Positions 1-12,119 of a stretch of 64,000 nt of DNA are shown one piece after another. The stretch is from NCBI GenBank assembly GCA_958450365.1, contig CAUEEP010000725.1:830501-894500 (forward strand), given 5' to 3'. The notes below the pieces were generated by a model. The model was not told the DNA's origin and searched no databases. It saw nothing but the letters and a program-made list of their open reading frames with translations. Every line of letters starts with the position of its first letter. Positions within the stretch are counted from its first letter, which is position 1. This stretch comes from Mesorhabditis belari. Taxonomy: Eukaryota; Nematoda; Chromadorea; Rhabditida; Rhabditidae. The position numbers and the translations under genes were made by a program.

Positions 1-30
1 GATAGATTTGAGAGCTTTCTTTTAGGGAAA

Positions 31-74
31 GATCAAAAGAGATCTTTCTTTTAGGGAAAGATCTCTTTTGATCT
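31..74. repeat. Perfect 18-bp-arm hairpin
   Basis: The arms at 31-48 and 57-74 are exact reverse complements (GATCAAAAGAGATCTTTC and its complement) around an 8-base loop. There is no coding context. It may be a fragment of a foldback element cut by the window edge. Confidence 0.8.
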
Positions 75-363
75 TGAACTTGTCTAAAATTGAAGAGAAA
101 TCACGAGTTTCCGCGGAAATTAGCGGGTTTTATGGGAAATGGATTATAGCCAAACCAGCGGAAAACGATCTTTCTTTCTTTCAAATGACGAAAACTATCG
201 TAACCCATCAAGCCCGGCCCCTTTTTAGAAATGGACCTAAAAGTCAGATTCTCGATAGCTGAAAACCCTCAGGAGTAAAATATCGCACGAAATATCAAAA
301 GCTGAATACTTTGCCTGTGCCTGCTGAATACCGATAGAGCAAACGTAATTATAGAGCGTCGTG

Positions 364-712
364 CACAGACGGACAGACAGATGGACAGACGGACATATGA
401 ACAGACAGACAAACAGACAGATAGATAGACAGACAAACAGACAGACGGACAGAAAGACGGACAGACAGACGGACAGACGGACAGATAGACAGACAAACAG
501 ACAGGCAGACAGAAAGACGGACAGACAGACGGACAGACGGACAGATAGACAGACAAACAGACAGGCAGACAGACAAACAGACAGATGGACAGACATACAG
601 ACAAACAAACAGACAGACAAACAGGCAGACAGACAAACAGACAGACAAAGCGACAAACAAACAGACCAACAAACAGACAGATAGACAGACATCTCTTCAG
701 CTTTATATATAG
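364..712 (-). repeat. CTGT-type microsatellite with TATATA start, copy 1 (Helitron-like candidate)
   Basis: On the minus strand ACTATATATAAAG (about 700-712) is followed by roughly 330 bp of CTGTCTGT with CCGT variants. The open frames here (SVCLSVCLS) only reflect the repeat. The same arrangement recurs at 23812 and 57663. Unlike those copies, no tRNA-like block is visible beyond the array. Assignment to Helitron-like elements rests only on the resemblance of the start. Confidence 0.55.
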
Positions 713-1324
713 TAAATGTTTGGAGTTTAACTTGATAGTAATTTGGGAGCAATTTAGTAGTAATTTGATAGTAATTTGTTACTAATTTGGTAGTGAAAGA
801 TCATTGTCCCAGAAAAGATTCATTTGTGGCCGTATTCTTTGTGCTCCGCTCTCCTAAACGCACCCTTTCTAGCACACTTCTTTCTCTGCCAAGAAGCAAG
901 CGTTTCTTGAGAGTAAAATGCTTACTTTATGCCCTGCCAAACGCTCTTTTCCTAGGAGACTTTAGAGTGCAATATGTGGTACTAACTGGACTAAACTTGA
1001 TATTCAAAAATTTGCCAATTCGACTTTTTTTTGGCTACATTTCTATCTAAAAATCTCAATTTTGTGATCGCGAAGAAAAAACTGAAATCTCGTTGAGATT
1101 TCTCAGCTCTCAGTTGCTTTTTCCTTGTTCAATCTCGTCGATTTGTGACCATGACCCGATTTCGAATCAATTTCGAATTTTTCCGGTTTCATTTCAATCA
1201 GAAAACACAAAATTTCCGTCTGGGGGAACTTCAGAAGAAGAAAATTAACAAAAAAGAAATTGTCGAATGGTTAATGGGGTGACATTTTGCGCTTAATTCT
1301 ATCTAAATCCTATCTAAACCCTTA

Positions 1325-1440
1325 ACAATTCTATTTCTTTCTCTCTTCTTTCTTCTTTCTCCTTCCTCTCTTCTTTCTCTCTTCTTTCTTCTCTCTTCTC
1401 TCTCTCTTCTTTCTCTCTTCTTTCTCTCTCTTTCTTCTTT
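1325..1440. repeat. Polypyrimidine tract (TTCTTTCTCTCTTC)
   Basis: About 115 bp of nearly pure C/T on the plus strand. No gene seen between 790 and 2030. The rest of that stretch is AT-rich sequence. Confidence 0.8.
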
Positions 1441-2033
1441 CAACTCATTGATACTTTCAAATCACCAATTTCCTTTCAAAAAGCTCCAGAATTTCCGAAA
1501 ATCATCAATTTTTGTTTAAAAAAACGGGAAATTGGCAATAATATCTGTGAAAAACGATTTGCAAAGCTGATTAAACTATTTTCAATTTATTTTCAATTTG
1601 TTTTTAATTTGTTTTCAATTTATTTTCAAATTACCTTCAAATTATCATTTAAAATCTAATTGGCGAATAAATTTTCTCGAAAATTCTCTTTTGGTGACTA
1701 CAAAAATGAAATTTGAGACAGAAAAAAAAACTAGCTGAAGTGATTGCCTCCAAAAAAAACGCGTACAGATTTGTAGCGTAGTGAGATTTTCGTTGAAAGT
1801 ACAATCTGGATCTGATTTCATTTGGAGATTTTAATTAATGAAAAAACAAATCACTTTTTGAATACAAATTACTGATCAATTTCTTTTCTTTGACTAGAAT
1901 TTGGTCAAATTAAGACTTAGCTTTCAAATGAATCGTTTATCAAAAAGAATTTTCATATTTGAATCTGAATACTTCTTCGGAATGGTTCTGGAATGGAATG
2001 GAAACTATTGAGTTGAATTTAAGTTCCCGTAAA

Positions 2034-2284
2034 TACTGTAATAGTACCACACCCGCATAATGACGGTGCGGAGTGTTGCGTAGTCTAGCTTTGAACGAGT
2101 TTTTCTCGACACTGGTTTATGCTACAATGCGCGCTTAGATATCAAAAAATAGCTGAAATTCAGGGCTTTTTTTTGATACCTATGTGAGCATTGTAGCGTA
2201 AACCAGTGTCGAGAAAAACTCGTTCAAAGCTAGACTACGCGAAACTCCGCACCGTCATTATGGGAGTGGGGTACTATTACAGTA
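2034..2284. mobile_element. Palindromic MITE, family B, full copy
   Basis: Two arms of about 110 bp are inverted copies. The left begins TACTGTAATAGTAC and the right ends GTACTATTACAGTA, with TA at each edge as expected for a TA target-site duplication. Both arms carry CGAGTTTTTCTCGACACTGG and its complement. The middle is too short for a transposase, so the copy is non-autonomous. Partial relatives lie at 3688-3835 and 41996-42160. Confidence 0.8.
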
Positions 2285-2329
2285 AAAATCATTAAAAAAG
2301 TAGAATATTATTAGAGAATTTAACAAATC

Positions 2330-2490
2330 CTCTACAAAATCGCATTTAAAAGAAAACTTAAACAGCGCCTTTGCACAAGAAAAGCCTATGTTTAAGCAAA
2401 ATCTATAAACTATCATCTAAAGAAACGATTGGAGGAATCTTCCTGAAAATTAGAGGGACTTATGCAATTCAATGTGCTCGATCTTTTTTT
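2330..2490. repeat. Dispersed repeat shared with the 28-kb foldback element
   Basis: The stretch containing ACAGCGCCT, ATCTTCCTG and CAATTCAATGTGCTC matches 28318-28480 in order and spacing. At 28 kb it lies inside a foldback element, so this copy is probably a remnant of the same family. Confidence 0.6.
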
Positions 2491-2493
2491 AAA

Positions 2494-2745
2494 TAGATCC
2501 CCGCCCTTTAGCCATTGACAATCCAACTTTAAGGTCAATTAACTTGGTATTGGGTTGTCCAATTTCAATAGCTTTTCTACCAATCGACAGAGAAAGACTT
2601 GGCGCATCTAATGATACCAAAAATATTAGAATCAAACGGCTCAACACCAAGAGATTTGAGCTTAAAGTTGGATTGCCAATGGCAAAGGAGACATGGTGCG
2701 TATCAAATGTCCGGTATCAAAACTCGAGCTTGATTTAACAAGTTT
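2494..2745. repeat. Dispersed repeat family C, copy 1
   Basis: Carries the family hallmarks: CCATTGACAATCCAACTTTAAG, a core near CGACAGAGAAAGACTTGGCG, then an inverted edge with GGATTGCCAATGGCAAAGG. The short open frames are shared by several copies only because the DNA repeats. Confidence 0.7.
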
Positions 2746-3619
2746 GGTATTTAGTGCAATACTTAAACTAAATATTATAATCTTAATAACATTTTTGTAC
2801 AATTTTGTACAATTTTGCTTTATCAAATCAACCATAGTTCTCCATAAACTCTCTAGAACCTTTTACAGATGAAATATTTCTTTTTTTAAATAAAACTAAA
2901 GCTTTCATAGGATTTTGAAAAGAAATTTGTTTAAATTTTCGATTTGTTTTTCATTTTTGCTCTCTTTTGCTCATTTTTGCTCATTTTTGCTCATTTTGCT
3001 AAGCCATTTACCGAGTGATCAGCCTCTCTGGCGGCGAGTCCTCCATTTAAAGCCATCGGTTCACACGCTTGTCTCAGCACCTCAGCAGATAGCATTTGAT
3101 CGTCTGAAATGAATGAATTTGCAAACAAATACAAATAAAAACAATGGTTTTAAGAAAAGAAAAGAAGTAAAGAACATTGTGGGATTATTGGTTTTCAAGA
3201 AGTTTTTCTAAAAACATTTTGAAATTTGTTTAAAAACTTTAAAAACCTAAAAAAACCTTAAAAATTGACTTTTCCGTTTTCTTAAATACTTCATTTCACT
3301 CATTAGCTATTCAAAAGAAATTTCTTTTCATAGAGAATGTATTTTATAATTTAAAAAACTAATTTCAATCGTAATTTAAAATCCCAGGTGATTTTTAGAA
3401 CTTTTTATAGAACTTTACAGTTTCTTTTTTGTCAAAAACAAACTTGATTTCAAAATTGGCAATTAGGAAATCGGCAATTAGGCAAAAAAAAAGACTTAAA
3501 AAGTTGATTGGTAGTTGATTTTTTTGGGAATTTGAGGGAATCGTTGTAAAGTGAACGTGTAAATTTCAAAAGAGTTAATAAATTTACAGAAAAAGCTGAA
3601 GAATTAGATAAAAGAGAGA

Positions 3620-4320
3620 TTGAGCTTGAAGTTAGATTGCCAATGGCAAAGGGGGGCTTAGGGACTTATATACGCGCCCCGAGCCTCAGCATAATGACGG
3701 TGCGGAGTGTTGCGTAGTCTAGCTTTGAACGAGTTTTTCTCGACACTGGTTTATGCTACAATGCTCGTTTAGGTATCAAAAAATAGCTGAAATTCAGGGC
3801 TATTTTTTGATACCAAAGACGCATTTTTTGGAAGTACAGACGCTTAAAGTTGGATTGCCGATGGCAAAAGGGGCGGGACCATTGTGGGCCTTTTATACGC
3901 GCCCCGCCCTTTAGCCATTGACAATCTAACTTTAAGGTCAAATAACTTGGTATTGGGTTGTCGAATTTCAATAGTTTGTGTACCAATCGACAGAGAAAGA
4001 CTTGGCGCATTTAATGATATCAAGGAGATCTAAATTGAACAATTGAACACCAAGATACTTCAGCTCAAAGTTTGCCAATGGGAAAAGGGCCCGGCGCGTC
4101 TCAAATTATTAGAATCAAACGGCTCAACACCCAGAGATTTGAGCTTGAAGTTAGATTGCCAATGGTAAAAGGGGCGGGGCCATTGTGGGCCTTTTATACG
4201 CGCCCCGCCCTTTAGCCATTGGCAATCTAACTTTAAGGTCAAATAACTTGGTATTGGGTTGTCCAATTTCAATAGTTTTTCTACCAATCGACAGAGAAAG
4301 ACCTGGCGCATCTAATGAGG
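3620..4320. repeat. Dispersed repeat family C, cluster 2, with partial family B MITE inside
   Basis: At least two family C units in series, each with 'GGGCCTTTTATACGCGCCCC' edges and the core AGAGAAAGACYTGGCGCAT. A half copy of the family B MITE (about 3688-3835, starting ATAATGACGGTGCGGAG) is nested within. Apparent ORFs on the minus strand (3756-4010, 4060-4311) are translations of this repeat. Confidence 0.7.
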
Positions 4321-4899
4321 CAAAAAGGTTTAAAAAGTTGATTTCTTTGGGAATTTGAGGGAATCGTTGTAAAGTGAACGTGTAAATTACCAAAGAGTTA
4401 ATAAATCTTACAGAAAAAGCTAAAGAATTAGATAAAAGAGAGATTTGAGAGAGTTTTCAGAGATTCGGAGATTCTAGGAAACTACAGGATCAGATTTTTC
4501 CTTAAAGCAATAAAGTAATTCTATAAAAACTTGATTTTTCTTGAAAAAAATCGACTTTTTGAGTCGATTTAATTACCAAATGGCTACCAAATGATTACCA
4601 ATTGGTTTTCTTACATTTAATTTGATTAATTATATATTATATTCAACATTTAATTCACCAAATAACCAATTTTTTCATTACAAAGTAGCGTTTGAAGTTA
4701 ATTACAAAGTAGGATTGCAAAAAATTGCGTTCTTTAGACTTTTCTCTTGTTTAATATACTCAAATCAATCAATTTCTTGTTGAAAGATCAATCAATTTCT
4801 TGAAAACAGTGTCCAAGTGTGCTTTTTTTCATTCAGAACATTGAAAGAATGCATAAAATTGGCTTGGCATCGAGTTTTTTTGGAAACTTGGGCAGCTAC

Positions 4900-5240
4900 T
4901 TACTTCAAAAGCCTTCAAAAGCCTTCAAAAGCCTTCAAAAGCCTTCAAAAGCCTTCAAAAGCCTACAAACTTTTCTAATTTCATTCTCTAGTCCTTAAAA
5001 ACTTGAATTTCTATTAGATTTAGTCGTTTTTAAAGCAAAATCTCGGCAAAAACTCTCAAAAAACTTCGATTTAATCATCTTTTTGAGTCAAAATTCACTA
5101 AAAAGCGTCAAAAACTTGGATTTCTAATGGATTTAATCATTCTTTTGAACCAAAATTCACTAAAAAACCTCAAAAACTTGGATTTCTTATGGATTTAATC
5201 ATTCTTTTGAACCAAAATTCACTAAAAAACCTCAAAAAAG
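4900..5240. repeat. Two minisatellites: GCCTTCAAAA and a ~62-bp unit
   Basis: Six units of GCCTTCAAAA occupy about 4905-4965. From about 5050, a longer unit ending ACTTGGATTTCTWATGG and containing TTTAATCATTCTTTTGA repeats two to three times. Confidence 0.7.
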
Positions 5241-5979
5241 ACTTTTTACAGAAGAATTCTAATCCCTTTCATCATCAAAAACTGAAAATTTTCAATTAAA
5301 CAATTGTAAAGATTATCGAATAATGAATTGGATATAAATTTATGAATATCGTAAAGAAAAGGATTCGCAAAGTTGTTTATCAAATTTCCATACAAATTTC
5401 TATACAAATTTCGATATAGACGGATTAAGACGCAAATTTTGTTTGCGATTGGGAAATCCCGTTCAGCAGTCATCGGATTTCGTTCGGATTTAGAGATTTC
5501 TGAGGGAAAAATTGCGGGAAATCGGGTGGTTTTTCTTATTTTTCACAGAAAATCACGATTTCCTGCGATTTTCCGGTTTCCGGTGGTTTTCTGTGACCGC
5601 TTAACTAATCCGGACAGAAAAAATCAAGGCCAAGCGATGATTTTTCTCGAGTTAAGCCTAATCCTCTTGAATCTATCACAAATTTTTCAGTAAAATTTGC
5701 TAAAAATAAAGCGATAAGGGTGAATTCGGGTTTTTTTTTTGATAAACTTTTGCAAGAGAAATGAGAAACAAGTAAAATTGAGGCTTTTCGGCAAATCAAA
5801 GCGTAGATTCTCTTGAAAATTCGAGAATTTCATGGAAATTGATGGAAATTTAGGGAAATTTATGGAAATTTAGGTAGATTTGGGTAAATTTATGTAAACT
5901 TAGATAAATTTACATAAATCTAAATAAGATTTACACAAATTGACATGAAAAAGACAGGATTAAAGGGCAGATTTCAGGT

Positions 5980-6655
5980 ATTGGTTTGGTGGAAAAGTCT
6001 TTTCTGCTTTTTGGGAGAGTACCTTAAGCTTGTGCTTGTGCCAATTTGCCAATTTTGACGTTTTTTAGCTCATCCTAAAGCTGAATTCAAGACGGATCGA
6101 TTGGTAAAAACCGTTTTGAGATATCTCTTTTCTAAAGATTGATGGATTGATGACTAGAAGGGCCGCCAAGAAACCTCTGATGGTAGCTAAGCACCGGAAG
6201 CTTCGTCTCAAGTTTGCTAAGAAGTATCAAAGTTGGACGTCGCACGATTGGGCCAATGCCCGGCGCCTACTTATCAACTCCGGACAAGGACAGGGACAAA
6301 TCCATCCGGACAAATTAGAGATAATAAACTCTTTAAATCTTTTAACCGTTTGCAAATTGGTCGGATTTAGACCAAGATATACAAAGAATAAACTTCTAAA
6401 AACCGACGTTAAAAGACTTTTGTCCATGACTGTAATATTTGAATTGTATTGGGTTGGTAAAAAAGAAATGCGCCAGAAAAGAAAGGTATTTAGAACCTAG
6501 ATTTCAATCTATTGGGTTGATGGAAAAGTCCTTTCCGATTTTTTGGGAGAGTACCTTAAGCCTGTGCCAATTTTGACGTTTTTTAGCTCATCCTAAAGCT
6601 GAATTCAAGACGGATCGATTGGTAAAAACCGTTTTGAGATATCTCTTTTCTCAAA
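5980..6655 (+). mobile_element. Composite mariner/Tc1 remnant with ~145-bp direct repeats
   Basis: Two direct copies of a stretch beginning TTGGKTTGRTGGAAAAGTC (about 5983-6130 and 6513-6655) share GAGAGTACCTTAAGC and GACGGATCGATTGGTAAAAA. The start resembles mariner terminal repeats such as the TTAGGTTGATGCAAAAGTC seen at 33.9 kb. A Tc1-type transposase fragment lies between them. Confidence 0.6.
6147..6500 (+). pseudogene. Tc1-family transposase fragment
   Basis: This 117-codon frame begins with residues resembling the end of the bipartite DNA-binding region of Tc1 transposases (RRAAKKPLM, RKLRLKFAKKYQSW, then HDWAN). That region normally runs into the catalytic core at a WSDE-like motif. 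Here the similarity ends after about residue 40 and no DDE/D residues follow. It is a truncated relic unlikely to encode active enzyme. Its position between two mariner-like direct repeats suggests nested insertion. Confidence 0.65.
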
Positions 6656-7599
6656 AGTTTTTACAGCTAAAATTTTAAGCTAAAGGGCGGAAGAGCCAAA
6701 AATTGGCTCTTTTTCACGTTTCGATTTATAGAATATTCGAATATTCGAATATCAATAGAATATTCGAAAAATGCTTTGTTTCAAGCAAAAATTCTGGAAT
6801 GTTAGAATCGATTTGTTGAATTGAAGCTAAATTCGAGTTATTTTTGAAGTTTTAGATCGAAATTGAAGAGATTTAGAGGTAAAATTTGAAGAATAAGAAG
6901 ACTTTCAAAGATCCGCCTTAAGTAGGATCTGTGGGAGTGTGATGCATTTCATCATTCACCCAACGAAGAAGGAAAAGAACAAGAAAATCTCCGGAAACAA
7001 CAAGGCGATAGATCAGAAAAAAAAGAGAAAATAGAAATTCTAGAGAAAGATGAAAGAATTTTGCTCTCTTTTTTGCTGGTGGATCATCGCGTTTTCCTTT
7101 CTTTTCTTTTTAGATAAAGCGAAATCTTTCTCAATCTTTCTCACGTCATTTTTTTGGCGTTTATTCATCGAAATTCATCGAGATTTTACAATTCGATAGA
7201 TTAGATAATGTGGAAAACTGAAAAATAGTTTTTTATCTTGAGAGCCGAGAAAAAAAAAAGATGAACATCATTTCCCGGAAAAGTGAGAAAGATCAAGTCT
7301 TTCCAAATTTAGGAATTGAAAACTCGAATTCGTGTGTTTTTCTGGGTCAATGGCAAAAGGTTTCATAAGTTTTTGACTCACAAAAAATGTTTTCAAACAA
7401 AATCAGTGAAAAATCTAAGTGTTAGATCGTAAATTGATTTTAATTAGATGATAAATTAGTGATCTACAGTAATCTGTCCATCAACAGTACGGTAATTCAT
7501 CTATTGCCGAAGATTGTCGTATGATACAGTGCTTAGGCTACAGTAAGCTAGGACTAGACTCTATTGGAACCACAGTAACCCAAGCCTGGGGCCTCTAAT

Positions 7600-8090
7600 G
7601 AACGGCTATTGCAATCCAAGGACTCAAAACTGGTCCAATACAGTGACCAAGGATTCAAAACTGGGCCAATATAGTAAACAAGGACTCAAAGCGGGCCAAT
7701 ATAGTAACCCGAAACTCAAAACTGGTCCAAAACAGTATCCAAGGACTCAAAACTGGTCCAATACAGTAATCAAGGACTCAAAACGGGCTAATATAGTAAC
7801 CAAGGACTCAGAACTGGGCCAATACAGTAACCCAAGACCAAAAACCAAGCCAATATAGTAACTCGAGACTCAAAACTGGGCCAATACAGTAAGCAAGGAC
7901 TCAAAACGGGCCAATATAGTAACCAAGGACTCAAAACTGGTCCAAAACAGTATCCAGGGACTCAAAACTGGTCCAAAACAGTGATCAATGACACAAAACG
8001 GGCCAATATAGTAACCAAGGACTCAAAACTGGGCCATTACAGTAACCCGAGACCAAAGACCAACCCAATACAGTAACCCAAGATCATTAA
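7600..8090. repeat. ~30-bp minisatellite (GGACTCAAAACTGGTCCAATACAGTAACCAA)
   Basis: About 15 imperfect units of roughly 30 bp with common swaps ACTGGTCC/ACGGGCC and ATACAGTA/ATATAGTA. The 86-codon frame inside is a by-product of the repeat. Confidence 0.85.
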
Positions 8091-8999
8091 AACATTGGTA
8101 AGTTGTAAAAAAGCTGTAGGTCAAGGTTAGGTTATTTACAAGATACTAATTTCAAATCTTAATCCATTTTACTATTTACCAGCTACTAGAAGAAATTGCT
8201 GGCCACTAACATGTCAAAAGCCCCACTCTTTCGAATTGAAGAAGTTTCCTATTGCTCTGCAAACATTTTCCAAGCTGCACATTGAAAAGCTAGAAGAATT
8301 TGAAAAAGATATTCTGTCAATAGCACTAACAAAGCAATCAGGGATCTCCATTCGTTTTTCAGCCAGCTTTTTCCCCCTTTTTTTCTGGTCAATCTGATAA
8401 AATAGGGTGTGGACGGTGTAGAAAAAAAAAGAAAAGAGTCTTGGCTTGTTGTTTTTGATTTCATTTTGTCCTGTCCGTCCGGCAAAATGCCCCACAAAAA
8501 GATAAGAAAACGACGAAAGAAAACCGGAAGGAGAATTTTACGATTCAAGCCAAAATGACGACGAATTGCAGCTAATCGAAAAAGAGCAAGTAAAGGATTC
8601 TTTTTTTTAATTCAATGATTTCAAGGAAGGTTTATTGGCTGAATATTGGCTGAATCTTTAACTTTAAATCATTTTAGAAGTGTTTTTTGGTGCTTAATCG
8701 GGTTTAAAATTGCTTAAAAGAAGCGAAAGAAGCGAAATTTCGAAATTTCGCAATGAGCTCATTCAAATTCGGCGCCTCATTGATCCTTTTGCTTCTTGAA
8801 GCGGAAAAAATGGAAAAAATGGAAAAAATGGAAAAACGAAACATTTAAGCCATTTGTATATATAATTAGATAAAAGAGAAGCTAGGAAAAGCCTTTTTTT
8901 AAAGGAAAAGGGATTTGGAAAAGTCTTGAAAAGAAAAATGAAGAAAATGTCTTTGAAAAATGGTTAGACTTTCATTTTAACACAATATCTTTTATCTAA

Positions 9000-9115
9000 A
9001 GTTTCAAGAGATTCAATTAAGCTTCAAGATATTCAGTTAAGCTTCAAGATATTCAATTAAGCTTCGAGAGATTCCATTAAGCTTCAAGATATTCAGTTAA
9101 GCTTCAAGTTATTGT
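9000..9115. repeat. ~20-bp minisatellite (ATTCAATTAAGCTTCAAGAT)
   Basis: About five imperfect units. No gene is seen from 8100 to 9660. A minus-strand frame at 8214-8548 has some protein-like composition but no splice or family support. Confidence 0.75.
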
Positions 9116-9680
9116 AAAGTTTTCAATTTCTATTATAATACGAATAAAGTATTCAGTTTTAAACAAACTCGTTTAAATTTTCGAAAAAACTAAAGAAATT
9201 CCGTTACGCTTAGGTCTATCTAAAGATATTTATTTAAAAGAATCTCAAAAAATTTATTGACTTTTCATTTATTGTATACTGAGCATAATTTTGCGTCATT
9301 TAGTTAAATTTAGTTAAATTAAAGTCGATTTTAGAGTCTGCTCCAAGCCAGAATTCAGCTTCGAATCAAAATCTATGACGAGCTCGTTTTTCATGAGGTT
9401 CGATCGGGTTTTTAGTTCAAAATTTTTCGATTTCATATCCATTTCTATGAAAAAGAATGGAATGTTCAAAAAAAGTGAATGAAAAAGCTTTTAATTTCAT
9501 TTTTATGGGATATCATGAGGTTTAAAAAGTTGTAAAAGTTTCGGGATTTGATTCTCCCGAATTTCTGAGGAAAACAGTCTGTTGGATTCGTTTTCTAAAA
9601 GACATTATCTTCAGAAAACTATCGTATTCTCTCAGTTTTCATTTGATTATCCTAATGGGAACTAGGGCAGATCAAAACTA

Positions 9681-9748
9681 GAGCGCCACCGGGACTCGAA
9701 CCCGGCCTTTCGATTACCGGACAATGCTAACCATTACACTACAACCCA
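9681..9748 (-). pseudogene. tRNA-like sequence (intact T arm)
   Basis: The minus strand reads a D-loop-like TAGTGTAATGGTTAGC and a perfect T arm (CCGGG TTCGAGT CCCGG). The anticodon stem does not pair and the acceptor halves do not match, so it is not expected to be a functional tRNA. It still keeps box A and box B-like sequence. Confidence 0.6.
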
Positions 9749-9899
9749 CTTACTCCATAGTTAACTTCCCTTCTCTCTAGACCAAACGGTTCTGCACGTC
9801 TCGATTTATCGGCCTGGGCACTCGATAACTAGGGATGAAGACCTTAGCCAGCTCATCCTTCTGTGCTAGCCAGCTGGAACTAGGGCAGATCAAAATATT

Positions 9900-9986
9900 G
9901 CCCGCTGCTGGGAGTCGATCGCACGACCTTTCGCTTACCGTTTGCCGCTTACTTAAGCGTGCTAACGATCACACCACAACACTCTT
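9900..9986 (-). pseudogene. tRNA-like sequence, second array unit
   Basis: More degraded relative of the 9681 copy. GTGCGATCGACTCCCAGCAG replaces the canonical T arm and extra bases separate the halves. Recognised mainly from its position in the repeated unit. Confidence 0.45.
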
Positions 9987-10178
9987 ACTTCAGAGGGAGT
10001 TAACTTCCCTCCTCTCTGGAGGGAAGTTAGCGGTTGGAGTTAGAGGTTGGAGGTTAGACTGTTCCACACGTCTCAATTTATAAGCCAGGGCACTCGAAAC
10101 TAGGTATGAAGACCTTAGCATTGCAGAACCCATCCTTCCATGACCGCCAAATGGAATTAAGGTAGATCAAAAACTTGT

Positions 10179-10248
10179 GTGCGATCCGGATTCGAACCCG
10201 CGACCTTTCGCTTACCGGGTAAATGTGTTAACAGTTACACTACAACGC
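10179..10248 (-). pseudogene. tRNA-like sequence, third array unit
   Basis: The minus strand carries GTAGTGTAACTGTTAACA and GGTCGCGGGTTCGAATCC. The T stem is mismatched on its 3' side and the acceptor stem is absent. Confidence 0.5.
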
Positions 10249-10574
10249 AGAGGGGGAATTTCGGGGCCCAGGCCCCTCTCCCGAAATTTTTGAGGGGGGT
10301 GGGCCCCTGGGGGCGATGCGATGAGCCCGACAAAAATCCCTGGCTAGGCCTCTGCTACAACGCAATCGATCCCCCTTACTCCAGAGGGAGTTAAGTCCCT
10401 AATTTTTGTATTATTCGATGAGAAATCAAAAGTCTCAGTCAATAATCGAAAAATTGAGCTAAATGAATGTAAACTGGCAGCTAGATAACGATAGTTTTCA
10501 TAAAGATGCCCATAAAAAGTACTAGAATTAGAGAATCAAATGGAAAACTGTTGAATACGATAGTTTTTAAAACA

Positions 10575-10870
10575 AGCCTGTTTTGAACCGTATTGGAACC
10601 GTAATAGATCAGAATAGGAACCGTATTGGAACCTTTTAGATCAAAACAGGAACCGTATTGAAACCATATTGGAACCGTATTGAGTCCTTAAAAGGAACCA
10701 TATTGGAACGGTATTGGAACCGTATTGGAACCATATTGGAACCGTATTTGGAACCGCATTGGAACCGCATTGGAACCGTAGTGGAACCGTATTTTAACCG
10801 TATTGGAATCGTATTGGAACCGTATTGGAACCGTATTGGAACCGTATTGGAACCGTATTAGATCAAAACA
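10575..10870. repeat. 12-bp minisatellite (TTGGAACCGTAT)
   Basis: About 20 near-identical units. The open frame (WNRIGTVLEPY) is a translation of the repeat. It is flanked on both sides by AGATCAAAACAGGAACC. Confidence 0.85.
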
Positions 10871-10899
10871 GGAACCCTATTTAAAACAAGCCCAAACAA

Positions 10900-12100
10900 G
10901 TTTAGAAAGCCAGAGAAATAAGGCTATGAAAAGCGTTTAAACTTTCGGAAATTCAAAAAAACTGTTTTCAAGTGTAAACCTTTCAATAAAACGTTTATAT
11001 TTCAAGTTTTTTTGATTTTCTTTTTTGCTAGCGTTTGAAAAACCCCGTTCAGAGAGGCATTTCGAATAGGGGAATCGTTTTTTTTTTCCTCTCAAAAACT
11101 CTCCAATTTTTCTGTTTCCCCAAATATCCGATTTCCTGTGTGAAATGGCAAAAAAAGAAGAAGATTTGCGAATTATTTTTCATTTTCTCAACAAGATTCT
11201 TAATTCAATCCTTACGGCAACTACAAATTGACGAGAAAATGAGAAAAATTGAAATTTGGAAAGAATTTGATTGATGAGAAAAAAGGATTTGATTGAGTAA
11301 AGCGAAGAAAATGTTGAAATGCTTGTTTTTTTTTGAAAATTTCTCAAAATTCGTTCAAAATCGCCTCAAAAAGTAACCTAAAATCATGATTTCAAAGTTC
11401 AAAACAGAGAAAAATAGAGAAAAAAAGAGGAATTGAGAAAGAAATCAAAGAAAATCGATTGAAATATTGCATTTAAAAAGCTAAATAACGAATTCAAGTC
11501 AAGTGAAACCATTTTTGGATCAAATGCAATTGAAAAAACGAAAAATCCCGTTAAAATCCATTGATTTTTACCCCATCTGCCGATGTACTTTCTAGGTTTT
11601 TTTGAATCTTTGTGAATGTCTTTAATGAAAAGAGATTTTGAAGAAAGGAAATGAGTCAAAAAACGTGGTCAATAAGAGTTTTTGAAAAGAATGAAATGGC
11701 CTTCGATCTTTCGCAATGCTAAAAAAGAAGAAAAACTGGGGGAAAAGAAATGGGTAACTCTGAAAAAAACGAGGCGGCGGTTGTGAATGAAATGGGAATG
11801 GATGGGATGGAGAGAACGGATGGGAAGAGTGATGCAGAGTGGTGGGGGAATGGGTGAGTGATCGGAGAGGTAAAGAAGAAGGAGAGGGGTGACGAGGGAA
11901 AGGCCAAGAATGGGGATGAGAAGATGGATTGTAGAAGGGCAAGTGAGGTTGGATAGAAAGAAGTGAAGAACAAGAAGAATTCGAAAAAAATAGTGAAAAG
12001 GTGAACGAGAAAGAGATTGGGTAGGCTTTTTTAGATCATAAGCCATGATATGCTCGTAATTTTCTCAAAACTGGCTTAAATATTGCTAGGATGATGGTCA
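10900..12100. other. AT/purine-rich stretch without a recognisable gene
   Basis: Several overlapping frames of 79-125 codons exist on both strands, but all are composed of F/S/L/H/P or K-rich low-complexity sequence. None shows splice sites flanking conserved-looking protein. 11740-12020 is strongly purine-rich on the plus strand. Confidence 0.6.
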
Positions 12101-12119
12101 GACCAGGATTTGACCAAGC

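Larger units (their letters stand above)
9660..10400 (-). repeat. Tandem array of tRNA-containing units (three, plus a partial fourth)
   Basis: A unit of roughly 240-270 bp repeats. Each carries GGGCAGATCAAAA or a variant, a minus-strand tRNA-like block, an 'agttaacttccct' stretch and GGGCACTCGAWAACTAGG. tRNA-like blocks lie at 9681-9748, 9900-9986 and 10179-10248, and a tail-only unit ends near 10395. Repetition of tRNA-like head plus constant tail is how tRNA-derived SINEs look, but here the copies are adjacent. Confidence 0.65.

Noticed and set aside
237..752. Overlapping frames rich in SVCLS or TDRQ (also at 23797-24341)
   Set aside because: They translate a CTGT/GACA microsatellite, and every frame on both strands is open.
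8214..8548. Two overlapping minus-strand frames with protein-like ends
   Set aside because: Both are open to stops in the same place, neither has a start context, splice partner or recognisable motif. One looks like a chance hydrophobic stretch.
11399..12046. Long minus-strand frames of up to 125 codons
   Set aside because: Composition is low-complexity F/S/L/P/H from purine-rich DNA; overlapping frames look alike and no splice-supported or family-like sequence is present.
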